Assembly: GCF_026651875.1 (NCBI RefSeq)
Contig: NZ_CP104067.1
Location: 62,001 to 126,000, forward strand
Direction: 5' to 3'
From: Alicyclobacillus fastidiosus
GTDB taxonomy: Bacteria; Bacillota; Bacilli; Alicyclobacillales; Alicyclobacillaceae
Length of the DNA: 64,000 nt
A model generated the notes under the pieces. The model was not told where the DNA came from, did not search any database, and was given only the letters and a program-made list of their open reading frames with translations. Both the position numbers and the translations under genes were made by a program. Shown here one piece after another: positions 1 to 9,404 of the stretch (positions within the stretch are counted from its first letter, which is position 1; every line of letters begins with the position of its first letter).

Positions 1-746
1 CCATCGCAGCATCGCTAAATATCGCCTGTCTTTTTCTCATTTGCGAAATTTTTTGGTCTAATTCTTGGATTGCTTTATTATCGTTGTCGATCATACGAGT
101 TACTAGTTGAATCTTTCTTTTGAGTTCCTCTTCAATTTTCTTCAGAGTTCCCACGGAATTCGCCTCGCGTGACTCATGGCCTCGGTGCGGCACAAGAGAC
201 TTACATAATGGACACTCAATAGTCTGATCGGGAATCACTAATGTGTAGTTAAGTTCAAGTGTGGCGAGTATTTCTTCCCTTTCATTGTCGTAATCTTGCC
301 TTAGAAATTTCTTTGAACTGACAGACAATAGGTAGTCATTTTTCTCTCTTTCATATTGAACTATTTGGTTTACGATTCCGGTGAGGTCCTTCTTTAGGGT
401 TGCATACATTTCAGTCTCTTCGTTTCGATTACCCTTGCTGTCGTTAACAATCGACGCCTTTTCTTTACTTCGCGTCTCTATTTCATTCAGATTGTGCTCA
501 TGTTTGAGCCATAGAGTCGTGTAGTCTTCTGCATCCTTGTCCCGTAAATAGGATTTCAAACCCACTATTTCGGTCTTAGTATCGGCAATTTTGTTTTTTG
601 CATCCACGAGCTGTTGTTTTACATTATCGATATCTGGACTAATCAGATTGAATAGGACTTCAAAAGCACGTGGGTTCTTGTAACGCTTGAAACTATCTTT
701 GTGGGACAAGAAATCACTCGTTCCTAATTCGTGCTGGTGTGTGTTT
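1..746 (-). pseudogene. Rad50/DUF3732-like ABC ATPase of an ABC-3C system, middle part, cut off by IS21
   Basis: The minus strand is open from about 746 to the window edge and continues the ATPase that starts at 3760. The translation is a long charged, coiled-coil-like stretch. It carries one CPLC motif (codons at 203-214), preceded by VIPDQTIE, the arrangement of a zinc hook as in Rad50-type ATPases. The downstream ATPase lobe lies outside the window. An IS21 element separates this part from the N-terminal Walker A part. Removing 2,521 bp (element plus a 4-bp duplication) joins the two parts in frame. The family name DUF3732 is recalled from family knowledge; the zinc hook and frame continuity are seen directly. 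Confidence 0.75.
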
Positions 747-879
747 TGTCAAGAAGATTTCCCTGGTTTTATCATCACTTTTTCCTTGGTGTAATCATCG
801 ATTTTTCCCTGGTGTGATCAACTAAAATCCCCTGGTATTATCACGAGAATTCCCTGGTGTATTTCCAGTTCTGTTTGGG

Positions 880-1620
880 TCATTTTTGCCGCATCAATGC
901 GTGTTTTAGTCGGTAGCTTTCTCCCTCAAACACAACAAGTTGTCCATGGTGCGCCAGACGGTCAATCATTGCAGCAGCCATCTGGTCATCCGTGAAAATA
1001 CCGCCCCATTTGGAGAACTCCAGATTCGTGGTGATCACCAAACTTCGTCTCTCGTAACTAGCTGCAACCACTTGAAATAATAGCTGCGCCTCTTCACGGT
1101 CCATCGGAAGGTAACCCCACTCATCAATGACCACAAGCTGAGCCTTTTCTAGTTCCTTCATTATGCGTTCTAAAGATCCAGCGCGTTTGCTCTCGCTCAG
1201 TCGTGTCACCAGGGATGCTGCGGTGAAAAACCTCGTAACAATTCCCATCTCACACGCTTTCGTTCCTAAGGCAATGGCAAGGTGTGTCTTACCAGTGCCG
1301 ACAGGACCATACAGAACGAGGTTCTTTTTCTCCTGGACAAACTGACACGAAGTCAGTTCATCCAGGGACAAGGTAGAGGGCAGGCGAAGTGAACTGAATT
1401 CGTACCCCTCCAGCGTTTTTCGTACAGGGAACGCAGCTCGTTGAAATAAACGAATTCTCCGCTGACGCTCGCGGTGCTCCAATTCCTCCCGGAACACCTT
1501 ATGTAGAAACTCCTCCTGTCTTGGCGTAGCTTCTAAATCGCATAACCGTACCGCATTCTGACTCAGGATTAATTGTCGGCAGTATTGTGAGATTTCTAGT
1601 CGTATCTCACTGCGGTCCAT
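880..1620 (-). CDS. istB: IS21 transposition helper ATPase IstB
   Basis: A 246-residue AAA+ ATPase that acts with IstA in target selection and strand transfer. The Walker A motif YGPVGTGKTH and the Walker B segment LVVIDEWGYLP are visible, followed by the sensor segment VITTNLEF. I start it at the ATG at 1620, which has GGAGGTG six bases upstream; the longer reading from 1656 lacks such a site. It overlaps the end of istA by 14 bases, suggesting translational coupling. Length and motifs are normal for IstB and nothing looks broken. Confidence 0.93.
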   Translation of the reverse strand: MDRSEIRLEISQYCRQLILSQNAVRLCDLEATPRQEEFLHKVFREELEHRERQRRIRLFQRAAFPVRKTLEGYEFSSLRLPSTLSLDELTSCQFVQEKKNLVLYGPVGTGKTHLAIALGTKACEMGIVTRFFTAASLVTRLSESKRAGSLERIMKELEKAQLVVIDEWGYLPMDREEAQLLFQVVAASYERRSLVITTNLEFSKWGGIFTDDQMAAAMIDRLAHHGQLVVFEGESYRLKHALMRQK

Positions 1621-3097
1621 GCACTTCACCTCCGAATGCGGGTAGTAAAACATCATACTGGCTCATGTCGGGTCCAGGCTCCCCTGGCGTATCCAGACCG
1701 TAGTGAGCAATCCGAGCCGCAACAACTGCTGCATTGACCTCAATGCCTTGTGTGCGTTTGCGAACAATTGCTTCCTGTATCGAAGTCACCGCAACGTCCA
1801 AGCCATATTGGTTAGACAAATCCTTCATGAGGCGTAACGCTTGCCGTAACCCACTCCTGTCCTGCTCATCCATGTAATCACGAACCTCGTAGGACATTTG
1901 GCTACGCATCAGGCTGTTTCGCCATGCTCCTGGTTTTACAATCAATTGATCTAGCATCGTTAACCAGTCGACTGTGTCTGTCCGCTCTGTACCGAACTCC
2001 CTTTCGTGGCGAGAGATAACGTCACCCGCTTCATCAAGTGGTTCAATGAAATGTGCGCCGATCCGGACAATAATCTCCCGGTCTGCATACAGCGGCGAGG
2101 AAGAATAAGTGTGCTTGCCATCAAGTATGAACTTGCCATAGCCGTTGGTCTTTACATGCCCATATCGGCAAGATTCAAACGGCGCGTTTGGGAGTGCTCG
2201 CATGGCTTCCTTGTCCTTCTCAAACAACTCGCAGATAGGTACTCCTTTCTTGTAGTGCTCGCGGCTATTATCCAAATCGCATAGTTCGAATAATTCAGTG
2301 TTCCACTCATGCAATGACACTTTGGATGGTAGGGGAACCATGTAATTTCTCCGAGCGTAACCAACCTTGTTCTCCACATTTCCTTTTTCATGACCGCTAT
2401 TCGGATTGCAGAATGTAATCTCAAATCCGAAATGGGCTTGGAATCGCTTAAACAACTGTGTAAGGCGAACTAGCTCTCCAATTCGCCTGCCGGCTGCTGT
2501 GGCATTGTCAATCACAAGTCGTGACGGAACACCCTCAATATGATAAAAGACGTCCATTAATCCTTGGCATAAGCATTCAGCAGTTTCACCGAGAAAGCAC
2601 TGAACAAATCCTGCATTGCTATGCGGGAAAGATACCACCAGATACTTCGTAACGCGTCGCACGCCGTTTACAATCACATCACATTCACCAAAATCAGCCT
2701 GAGCCTCTCCAGGATGCCACTGAAGTTCAAGATAGCCCTTCTTACTAAGGTGCTGGCGTTGACGAAATGCGGTCACGTATCGGTTCACGGTCGGGTACGA
2801 ACAGTTGAACTCCGGAAACTTTTTCACGAGTCGGTCATATACTCGCTTCCCCGTATGACGTTGCTTGTACCGATTTTTAGCATCTTGAAGAAGCCATGCA
2901 TCAATGGTTGGCTTGTAGGGATCCAACTTGGATGGCTTAGACACTGGCACAGGCAGCCTTGGGGAGAAGTCCTCCTGCTTCATGTATTTCCGAACGGTCT
3001 TGGGATCTAGCCCCAATTCCTTTGCAATCTGATACGCTCCTTTCTCTTGGAGTTGCAGTTCCTTGATCCGGTGAATCTGCTCCATACTCATCGTCAT
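1607..3097 (-). CDS. istA: IS21 transposase IstA
   Basis: A 496-residue DDE transposase. The N-terminus holds a helix-turn-helix (RIKELQLQEKGAYQIAKE onwards). The integrase core shows the acidic residues in QADFGEC, LVIDNATAAG and GHEKGNVENKVGYARR. The ATG at 3097 follows a GAGGAGAAAGG ribosome-binding site, so I prefer it to the upstream in-frame ATG. istB follows with an overlap. The protein looks intact, so this IS copy may still be active. Confidence 0.93.
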   Translation of the reverse strand: MTMSMEQIHRIKELQLQEKGAYQIAKELGLDPKTVRKYMKQEDFSPRLPVPVSKPSKLDPYKPTIDAWLLQDAKNRYKQRHTGKRVYDRLVKKFPEFNCSYPTVNRYVTAFRQRQHLSKKGYLELQWHPGEAQADFGECDVIVNGVRRVTKYLVVSFPHSNAGFVQCFLGETAECLCQGLMDVFYHIEGVPSRLVIDNATAAGRRIGELVRLTQLFKRFQAHFGFEITFCNPNSGHEKGNVENKVGYARRNYMVPLPSKVSLHEWNTELFELCDLDNSREHYKKGVPICELFEKDKEAMRALPNAPFESCRYGHVKTNGYGKFILDGKHTYSSSPLYADREIIVRIGAHFIEPLDEAGDVISRHEREFGTERTDTVDWLTMLDQLIVKPGAWRNSLMRSQMSYEVRDYMDEQDRSGLRQALRLMKDLSNQYGLDVAVTSIQEAIVRKRTQGIEVNAAVVAARIAHYGLDTPGEPGPDMSQYDVLLPAFGGEVHGPQ

Positions 3098-3263
3098 CCT
3101 TTCTCCTCCTCGCATTTCTACAAAGAGGATTGTAAGAAGCAAATGACACAATTAGGAGAGATACACCAGGGAAATTTCCAGATCAGATCAGGGATTTCCT
3201 GATGACATCAGCAAGGATTTCTTAATGATTAGATCAGGGAATTTCTGATGATCGAAACCTCCA

Positions 3264-3760
3264 TTTTTATTTGACCATACACACTGGTGGACGTAAACAT
3301 ATCGGAAGACGTCCCTAAAAGACACAGTTTCTAGCTCTTGTTTGTTGCTATGTCTCTGGTGCTTAACTAGTTTATACTCGCTAAGACGTAACTTTCGCAT
3401 GAGGAACTGCATAAGCTCCTCTTGGTTTACCACTTTGGGCGTATATCCGTCTAACTCATTGAAAGAACAGTAGTATATGCTAAACTTGCTTTGTCTCTCC
3501 TTAAGTAAACGGCCTATCGTAAAGGTTTCCTCATCTTGAGTAACCTCAAGAAAAACCCGATCGCAGTGTAAATTTAGCTCTCTCTGCACCGTCAAATCGA
3601 TCTTTTGAGTCCTTCCCAAACAATAGTCGATCAAATTTAGAACAAGGGACTTTCCAGAGGTTTTGTCTCCCCTGATGATGGTTAATCCCTTGTTAAACTC
3701 AATCGTGCGTCTGTATGCCGTGCCTTGGATCACTAATTTAGTGAAAATCATTCGAGTCAT
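3264..3760 (-). pseudogene. Rad50/DUF3732-like ABC ATPase, N-terminal part
   Basis: The first 165 or so codons of an SMC/Rad50-like ATPase. The Walker A loop GDKTSGKS follows ITIIRG-type beta-strand residues, and a YCLG segment comes after it. The coding sequence runs into the IS21 end after VWSNKN; the remaining codons of the open frame come from the IS. On deletion of the IS the frame continues as SNKNTHQHELGTSDF into the part at 1-746. The start overlaps the end of the neighbouring middle-component gene by 23 bases, so the genes form one operon. In ABC-3C systems the ATPase is thought to sense or act on nucleic acid and to control the effector partner; that role is family knowledge. Confidence 0.75.
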
Positions 3761-4283
3761 TACGCTCTCCCCTAAGTATCTTTATGTTGGCAGGCGAAAA
3801 ATCAATGGTGTTTAAAGTATACAAATACTGTTCTGAAAGCCTCGTAAAGTAATCCGACTTCAGGTGCTTGACGAACGAAAGTCCTGCTAAAGTTAGCGCA
3901 ACCTCAAGGTCGCTTGACCTGACATTGAGATTTCCTTTTATCTCGATGTAGTCCATCTGAAACAGTCGCAAAAGCAGATTGTTAACAACAGTTTCAAACC
4001 TGAAATAGCGATTGGCCGAATATCCGTTGAAGATCATTCTGTTAGATGCGAACAAACTAGCGAGATTAAAATTTGCGATGCTGTAGTAAAATACTATTTC
4101 CGACACTTTCCTGAAGCGTTTTCGTCTGCGACTCGTAAGTACATCCATTAACACGGCTGTTTTTGTCAAATCCAACACTTCGTTTTCAAACAGCAGTTGG
4201 ACCGATGGAGGAACGACGCGGTCATCTGACAAATCATATGCCTGCAAGTCTCTTGTCCCCCCACCATACTTTGTTGTCTTCAT
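3738..4283 (-). CDS. probable ABC-3C middle component
   Basis: A 181-residue protein between the SIR2 gene and the ATPase gene. It shows no catalytic motif; the segment ENEVLDLTKTAVLMDVL and a winged-helix-like pattern further on (LLRLFQMDYIEI) are the only notable points. Position and size match the small 'middle component' of three-component ABC-ATPase conflict systems, so the call rests mainly on context. The start is uncertain. An ATG with an AGAGGT site near 4341 gives only about 20 codons before a stop in the same frame, and an acidic, coding-looking stretch in another frame (about 4284-4370) ends at a run of six G. A frameshift near 4260 is therefore possible. Confidence 0.5.
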   Translation of the reverse strand: MKTTKYGGGTRDLQAYDLSDDRVVPPSVQLLFENEVLDLTKTAVLMDVLTSRRRKRFRKVSEIVFYYSIANFNLASLFASNRMIFNGYSANRYFRFETVVNNLLLRLFQMDYIEIKGNLNVRSSDLEVALTLAGLSFVKHLKSDYFTRLSEQYLYTLNTIDFSPANIKILRGERNDSNDFH

Positions 4284-4373
4284 CAGCCAGAAGATGTATT
4301 AGTCCTCTGTTCTCGTTCTCGTCGGACTTGTTACCCTGGAATAACTCTGCATATCGACCATAATCAATTACCT

Positions 4374-5165
4374 CTAAGCTTTTATGCACTGCGGTGACAA
4401 ATGGCTATCTCCGTATTTCTTAAAGGTATCCACATAGTGCTCCTTGTACTTTGTAAACACTTTGAGGAAAATTGCATCGATCACTCGCATGCTCATACCA
4501 CTTTTTTTCAATTCTCTTATGTATGTGTCTGCCGCAATGTAAAACAACTTGGCCAATTCAATTGTATCAGCATCGATGTTTTCAAGTTTTAGCTTTCTGA
4601 AAAACAAATTCCCTTCAACGTCCCGCTCCCGATCCGGCAATCCAGCACCAACGATAACTTCATGTTCGGAACCGTTTGGCTTATTGGCCGAACCGCCACT
4701 ACCCTGATCAGACGGATCTAATAAGGGCTTCGATACATACTGTAGAATTTTCCTTATCTCCTGTACATGTGATGACCCCTCCGTACTATACGGAATCGTG
4801 AGTAATCCATATTCCTCTCTTAGCTTTTTGATTTTCTCTTCAGGCGGATCTGATAGAATGATGTAGTGGGTGCCCTTGAACGATTCTTTGTGGTGGCTGA
4901 TTAAGGTTTGTATAAATTGATCGTCAAACGAAAAGCCTAAAAATAAGATCCTCTTCGTACCAGTAACAAGACGTAAGATATTATCGTACTTATGTTCACC
5001 ATATAATTTCTCATACCCCGTCCGACTAATAACGATCGTGCCAGAATTGCTAGTAAATCCGTGAAGATGGCACACTCTCCTTTCGTCAAACAGATTCTGA
5101 GTTGAAGATTCAATGTCCTTAAGCTGTATTGGAATATTCTCGCAATCCAAATGCCTATATGAGGT
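4374..5165 (-). pseudogene. SIR2-like effector of the ABC-3C system, C-terminal two thirds
   Basis: This is the distal part of the gene that starts at 7181. It contains the second half of a SIR2/NADase-like Rossmann domain: HLHG, then SGTIVISRTGYEKLY, then ILFLGFSFDDQFI and HYIILSD. A linker follows (SDQGSGGSANKPNG), then a helical C-terminal domain of about 85 residues ending in QCIKA. That C-terminal domain would be the ABC-3C partner-binding module. The sequence left of 5166 joins directly and in frame to 6792 when the IS is removed, giving a 393-residue protein. SIR2 domains in phage-defence proteins typically deplete NAD; that activity is inferred. Confidence 0.7.
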
Positions 5166-6791
5166 TGTCCGAAAAGCATCCGATTCGAGTAAATGTCTAG
5201 CCAAATACATGAATACAGGCTTCCTGATATGGGATAAGTTTACTTGGTAATTTGGTGAATGCCTCCGTATGGGAACACATTGCCTGCTCACCCTTGAAAA
5301 TGGGCGCACGAACCCCTTGTCAGTAACATTGGCTTTTGTTTATTTTCCAGGTTCTGCTTGCCTATGCAGCGATATCGAGTTTCAATTGCTCGGCCTGGAC
5401 TGTATACATTTGTGTAATTCGCTCTATGTGGTCATCAGGCAGCATGGTCTCTCGAATGTGACCTATCCTCGCCTGCATGAGCTGGAATATATCCTGCATG
5501 GTGAAGAAGGACTGTACTCGTTTGTTTGTTCGTACAGGCACCTTCTTGTGTTTCATAACTGTTGTCAACTCATTGGACTCTTGCGCAAAGGACAGCTCAA
5601 TCTGCCTTCTGAAATCAAGCATCTGGGCATGCAGCATGGTGCCTTGTGGCACCGGGCCGTATGCAATCGGTTTGTCGTCAAAGGAAAATTCGAATTGCCT
5701 GCTGCATACCCCGGATAGCGGGCATGACTGGCATTTCTCTGAGTCCCCACGAAACCAGGAAGTGGCCGTTTTCCAGTCAAAGCCATCCCAAATCAGTCGT
5801 TCGCCTTGTTCGCACTCAGGTTGCCCATGTTCATTACATTCCTCTGGCATCACCATACCACTGCGAAACCCTGTAACCACAGCCATACTGTGTTTGTGGT
5901 ATGCCTCCTTCTGGTCATCCGCATCTATGTAACCCATGTCGGCAACGAGATACTGAGTGCGCATTTCGTTAATCTGCCGGAGTTTCTCTATCAGTGGAAG
6001 CATCACTCGAATGTCGCCCACATTCGCAGGCTTAAGGATAGACAACAAGGCCACAGGTCCTTGAGATGTTCTTACTGCAATCGAGTGCTTCCGGTAACCA
6101 ACGAAGAAACGGTTCTGGTTCACCTTGCTGCGCTGTGCCCCATAGGTGGCGTCCGGGTCAGAAAACGTTTTTTCACATGTGCAAACTGACTTAACCTCAC
6201 AATCGCAGCGTTTTTTCTTGTATCCGTTGACATTGGCGTAAATCGGACGAGAGTCAATAGCGGCGAGGGTGTCCTGGATGAATCCCTCCATGTGAATGGA
6301 TTGACGTATAAACTCGTCACGAATTTGTTCGAATACGTCCGGCCCTACTTTGTTACGGAAGTCACTCAGGCTCTGGTGTGACGGAACCTTTGCTGGATTG
6401 GGTACACCGATGAAGCTGCGCCACGCCTGGTTCTTTGGGTCTCGCAACTGTTTGCACAATTGACGGAATGAGGTAATCTCCGGCCTAGTGAAATACAGAT
6501 AGTGCATCCGGAAATAGGCGATTGGAGATGCGGGTCTGCGTCCTCTCTTGTCGTACAGGGGTCCGACGAGCAGGTCCAGGAATGAGTCGTCAATGTGATC
6601 TACGTAATCAACGAGTTCGGGGTCGAAGCCAAGCGTGTTATAATAGGCGTATGGAAGCAGGTCTAACTGCAAATCTATGGAAAAACGCACCTCCAGAACT
6701 GGAAAATTTGACGGCTGGATACCTTCAATTTTACCAGTTTTGCGGATCGGTGCGTTTTGCTATTTACTCAAAATTGCGGGCTTTTCGGACA
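5166..6791 (-). mobile_element. IS1182-like insertion sequence, 1,626 bp
   Basis: Both ends read TGTCCGAAAAGC inward and share a following GAGTAAAT, which defines the terminal repeats. One transposase gene fills the element. There is no target duplication. Instead, the joined flanks form an imperfect palindrome (CCTATATAGAG, then CGAC, then CTCATATAGG) and the insertion lies near its centre. Insertion into hairpin-like targets without duplication would explain why simple removal restores the SIR2 reading frame. Confidence 0.85.
5362..6690 (-). CDS. IS1182-family DDE transposase
   Basis: A 442-residue transposase of the IS1182/IS4-like DDE class. It starts MRFSIDLQLDLLPYAYYNTLG and has the N-terminal domain with SHQSLSDFRNKVG. 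The catalytic core starts at AAIDSRPIYANVNG. A cysteine cluster (CDCEVKSVCTCEK) and a second one (CQSCPLSGVC) are present, as in this family. The coding sequence lies wholly inside the element bounded by the TGTCCGAAAAGC repeats and shows no disruption. Confidence 0.9.
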   Translation of the reverse strand: MRFSIDLQLDLLPYAYYNTLGFDPELVDYVDHIDDSFLDLLVGPLYDKRGRRPASPIAYFRMHYLYFTRPEITSFRQLCKQLRDPKNQAWRSFIGVPNPAKVPSHQSLSDFRNKVGPDVFEQIRDEFIRQSIHMEGFIQDTLAAIDSRPIYANVNGYKKKRCDCEVKSVCTCEKTFSDPDATYGAQRSKVNQNRFFVGYRKHSIAVRTSQGPVALLSILKPANVGDIRVMLPLIEKLRQINEMRTQYLVADMGYIDADDQKEAYHKHSMAVVTGFRSGMVMPEECNEHGQPECEQGERLIWDGFDWKTATSWFRGDSEKCQSCPLSGVCSRQFEFSFDDKPIAYGPVPQGTMLHAQMLDFRRQIELSFAQESNELTTVMKHKKVPVRTNKRVQSFFTMQDIFQLMQARIGHIRETMLPDDHIERITQMYTVQAEQLKLDIAA

Positions 6792-7181
6792 CGCTCTATA
6801 TAGGATTTCTTCATAATTTGTAGTTAAATGAAGTTTGAATCTCATATTTGCTAAATCAGAGTAATTATGTAGAGAATCATCGTCCAATTTAATCTGCCGT
6901 TGTCGAATCAATGTTACGATCTCTTTTTGTATTTCGTCATCCTCGATAAATGCATGCTTCTTCAAATCGTCTATTGCCCCCCAATAGTCTCCTAGGTCCA
7001 GATTCATATCCACAGCCGACTTGATATATTCTCTTTTGCCGACCGCATATTTCAAGGTAATCTCCTCAATTAATTGCTTCCATGTCGGTACGTTGAAGGG
7101 AACTGACAACCCTGCACCGATGAACGGAACCACCTTGTCATTGTGGTAATCCTCTCTTAGTTCCTCTAGGTAAACACTCAT
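6792..7181 (-). pseudogene. SIR2-like effector, N-terminal third
   Basis: The first 130 codons of the SIR2 gene. The signature VVPFIGAGLSVPF is the NAD-binding loop of SIR2-like domains, and the segment ends at HLTTNYEEILYRA, the usual TTNYD-type motif. The start at 7181 is chosen because GAGGG lies six bases upstream; the in-frame ATG at 7202 lacks a site. The gene is cut after RA by the IS1182-like element and resumes at 5165 with TSYRHLDCEN. Confidence 0.78.
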
Positions 7182-7380
7182 TGGAGTCCCTCGTTTCAAC
7201 AATATCGCTTCGGAACCAACGTATATTGATTACGTCGTTCGACAAATATGACCAAAATCCTCCAATTGCAAAATGAAAGGTCATCCGTTTTCCCTTTGTA
7301 CACTGTTCACGTTCACATCCGCCCCTTTTCACCTGTTGCCGCAGAGCGGTGGAATTACGCCTTGGCGACCGCAGAGCGGG

Positions 7381-7520
7381 TATCGCAGGGTATCGCAGGG
7401 TATCGCAGGGTATCGCAGGGTATCGCAGGGTATCGCAGGGTATCGCAGGGTATCGCAGGGTATCGCAGGGTATCGCAGGGTATCGCAGGGTATCGCAGGG
7501 TATCGCAGGGTATCGCAGGG
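7381..7520. repeat. 14 perfect tandem copies of the 10-mer TATCGCAGGG
   Basis: The unit TATCGCAGGG is repeated 14 times without a mismatch from 7381 to 7520, followed by one degenerate copy (TGTCACGGGT). The 10-bp unit is about one helical turn and is not a multiple of three, so all apparent reading frames through it are artefacts. It lies about 200 bp upstream of the SIR2 gene and 420 bp upstream of the recombinase start. Confidence 0.97.
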
Positions 7521-7941
7521 TGTCACGGGTCAGGCTGGTGCTGAGTGCAATTGCCGGCTCGCGCCCGGGCCGCCCCACCCCTATAGGCAGTTGGATGTCC
7601 GAGATCTTCCCCGGACGGGACTTGCAACTTTTATTGTATCCAAACGAGCCTCTACCAGTTTTTCTAGAAGAACTGCTATTGACCTTTGCTGCCCGATTAC
7701 GACATAACTCTAAACTGACAAATCCGCATTTTTATACAGTTTATTATTATTAATATACACGAGAATATTACTTGACGTGCAGAAAAGGAGATCAGTGTTG
7801 ATATTACTGCGGAAACTAAGCGTCGTCCATTTGTTCACTTTTGGCCGCCGATAGCAGGGTTTGCTACCTTTCCTTTTGGGAATGCTAATTTACTAGAGTT
7901 GAATCGTAGTTTCACTAGAGTCCCAAGGGGAGGTTGAACTC
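7521..7941. other. intergenic, no gene seen
   Basis: About 420 bp between the tandem repeat and the tyrosine recombinase. AT content rises after 7640. I see no convincing coding frame or RNA gene. The only clear signal is the ribosome-binding site AGGGGAGG just before 7942. Confidence 0.5.
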
Positions 7942-8783
7942 ATGATTCTGTCTCAGGTGTCCGAAACATTTTTGAGCGTTCGAAGTCAGGAGGGATTCTC
8001 GCCGTTTACGATTCGCGCCTATCGGCAGCAACATAAATTGTTGTTGCGGACATCGGCGACTTACCGTTGGAAGAAGTGACACTGAATATATTACGCGACC
8101 ATCTTAGTCATCATGAACACTTAAAGCCTTCAAGTCTTGGCCACAAAATCCGATCCATCAAGAGTTTATTCGGATGGCTTGTTGAGGCAGACCTGCTCGT
8201 AAGAAACCCTACACTCAAATTGAAGGAGCCCAAGCAAGGAAAGCGAGATCCGAAGGCTCTGACGATAGACGAACTGGAATTGCTTCGTGACTCGTGTAAC
8301 TCCTCCCTTGAGCATGCGTTGGTTGAATTCTTTTTCGCTACGGGCGGTAGAATATCCGAAATTCAACGGTTAAATCGAAATGAAATCGACTGGCATCGTG
8401 GCGCAGTAACGGTCCTTGGTAAGGGTGACAAGGAACGTGAGGTGTACTTTGGGGCAAAGGCACGGATTTGGGTGAAACGATACCTTCGAGAGAGGAACGA
8501 CCATGACCCCGCTCTGTTTGTCACCATGCGCCAGCCGCATCGGATGTCCGTGCATCAGATTCAATACTTTTTTAAACGAATTGCTGCACGATGTAATTTA
8601 ACAGAGCGAGTCAGCCCACACAAGATGAGGCATACGCTTGCCACTATGCTGTTAAACCAGGGTGCCCCATTGGTGGCCGTACAATCAATCCTTGGCCATG
8701 AAAAGCCAGAGACGACGCAATTATACGCTACGTTGAGTGGAACATCTCGCCAGCAAGCATACGAACGTTACTTCGTTCAATGA
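7942..8783 (+). pseudogene. XerC/D-like tyrosine recombinase with a 1-nt frameshift
   Basis: The full gene starts at the ATG at 7942, eight bases after AGGGGAGG. The N-terminal arm-binding part (ILSQVSETFLSVRSQEGFSPFTIRAYRQQ) is in one frame. After LLLR the frame shifts by one base near 8048 and continues DIGDLPLEEVTLN to the stop at 8783. The catalytic residues are all present: Arg in GGRISEI, Lys in GKGDKER, HKMRH, LGHEK and the nucleophile Tyr in TTQLYATL. Length is about 280 residues once repaired. A TTG at 8067 could start a shortened catalytic domain. Either a recent pseudogene or a single base error. Confidence 0.8.
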
Positions 8784-9015
8784 CAATCTTAATGGCTTGG
8801 GGGGGGGACGGTCTCCAGGCCTACCAATGTGGTAAAATAATGCATAGAAATACAACGGTTGGGCTTACCAGCTTCTTCAACAAACGGGCAGCTATGTGCA
8901 AAAAGAAACTAGCTATCTACTTGCATACAAATATGTAATTTATTCTATAGCTGTTTAAATTTATTGCATATACAACAAGAGATTGTAGGCAATTAGATTC
9001 CGAGAGAGGGGGCCC
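8784..9015. other. intergenic with a run of nine G
   Basis: About 230 bp with no gene. It holds a run of nine G near 8800 and, around 8884-8900, the motif CGGGCAGCTATGTGCAA, which recurs near 39214. Confidence 0.4.
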
Positions 9016-9404
9016 ATGTGGGAATCATTGTCCCAAGCATGGAAAGCCTGTTTTGAGGAAGCATGGGAATCTTTTCGTAATGGTCAATTCCGACTGGAGC
9101 TGTACTTGTTAAATGAGAATGAGCCAATCGTTTATCGCGGAAGAGATCGGGTTAATGAGATCTATACACCTGAGTATCAAACCTGTTCCAATCGTCTAGC
9201 ACATGCTGAAATTAATGTGCTGTTGCAGGTAAGGCAAACTGACTCGGATCAGTTTCAAGTCATGTGCTATACACGACGACTGAGCCCTGTGTTCTCTGTT
9301 TTGGAGCTAACGTAATGTCAGGTGTCCGTAGCATTCGTTACGCGGCAAGCGATCCGGTCGCAGGGGGAACGGGCCTTAGAAATCAACCAATACTTTTATA
9401 TTGA
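9016..9404 (+). pseudogene. CMP/dCMP-type deaminase with a 1-nt frameshift
   Basis: A zinc-dependent nucleoside or nucleotide deaminase-like gene in two frames. The first frame has the zinc and proton-shuttle motif HAEINVLLQ (residues 67-75). Near 9273 the frame shifts by one base and the second zinc motif follows as TTTEPCVLCFGANVMSG, ending at the stop at 9404. The ATG at 9016 follows GAGAGGGGG. Repaired, it is about 129 residues, normal for small tRNA- or CMP-deaminase-like proteins. The substrate cannot be told. Confidence 0.72.

Larger units (their letters stand above)
747..3263 (-). mobile_element. IS21-family insertion sequence, about 2.5 kb
   Basis: The element carries istA and istB on the minus strand, in the usual overlapping arrangement. 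Its left end has five imperfect copies of a motif like TTCCCTGGTGTGATCA between 757 and 870. The right end has inverted copies between 3160 and 3255. Multiple end repeats are typical of IS21. Flanking T runs (743-746 and 3264-3267) fit a 4-bp target duplication, but because they are homopolymers the exact ends are uncertain by one or two bases. It sits inside the Rad50-like ATPase gene. Confidence 0.85.

Noticed and set aside
7381-7520. CRISPR-like array
   Set aside because: The 10-bp units touch each other without spacers, so it is a simple tandem repeat.
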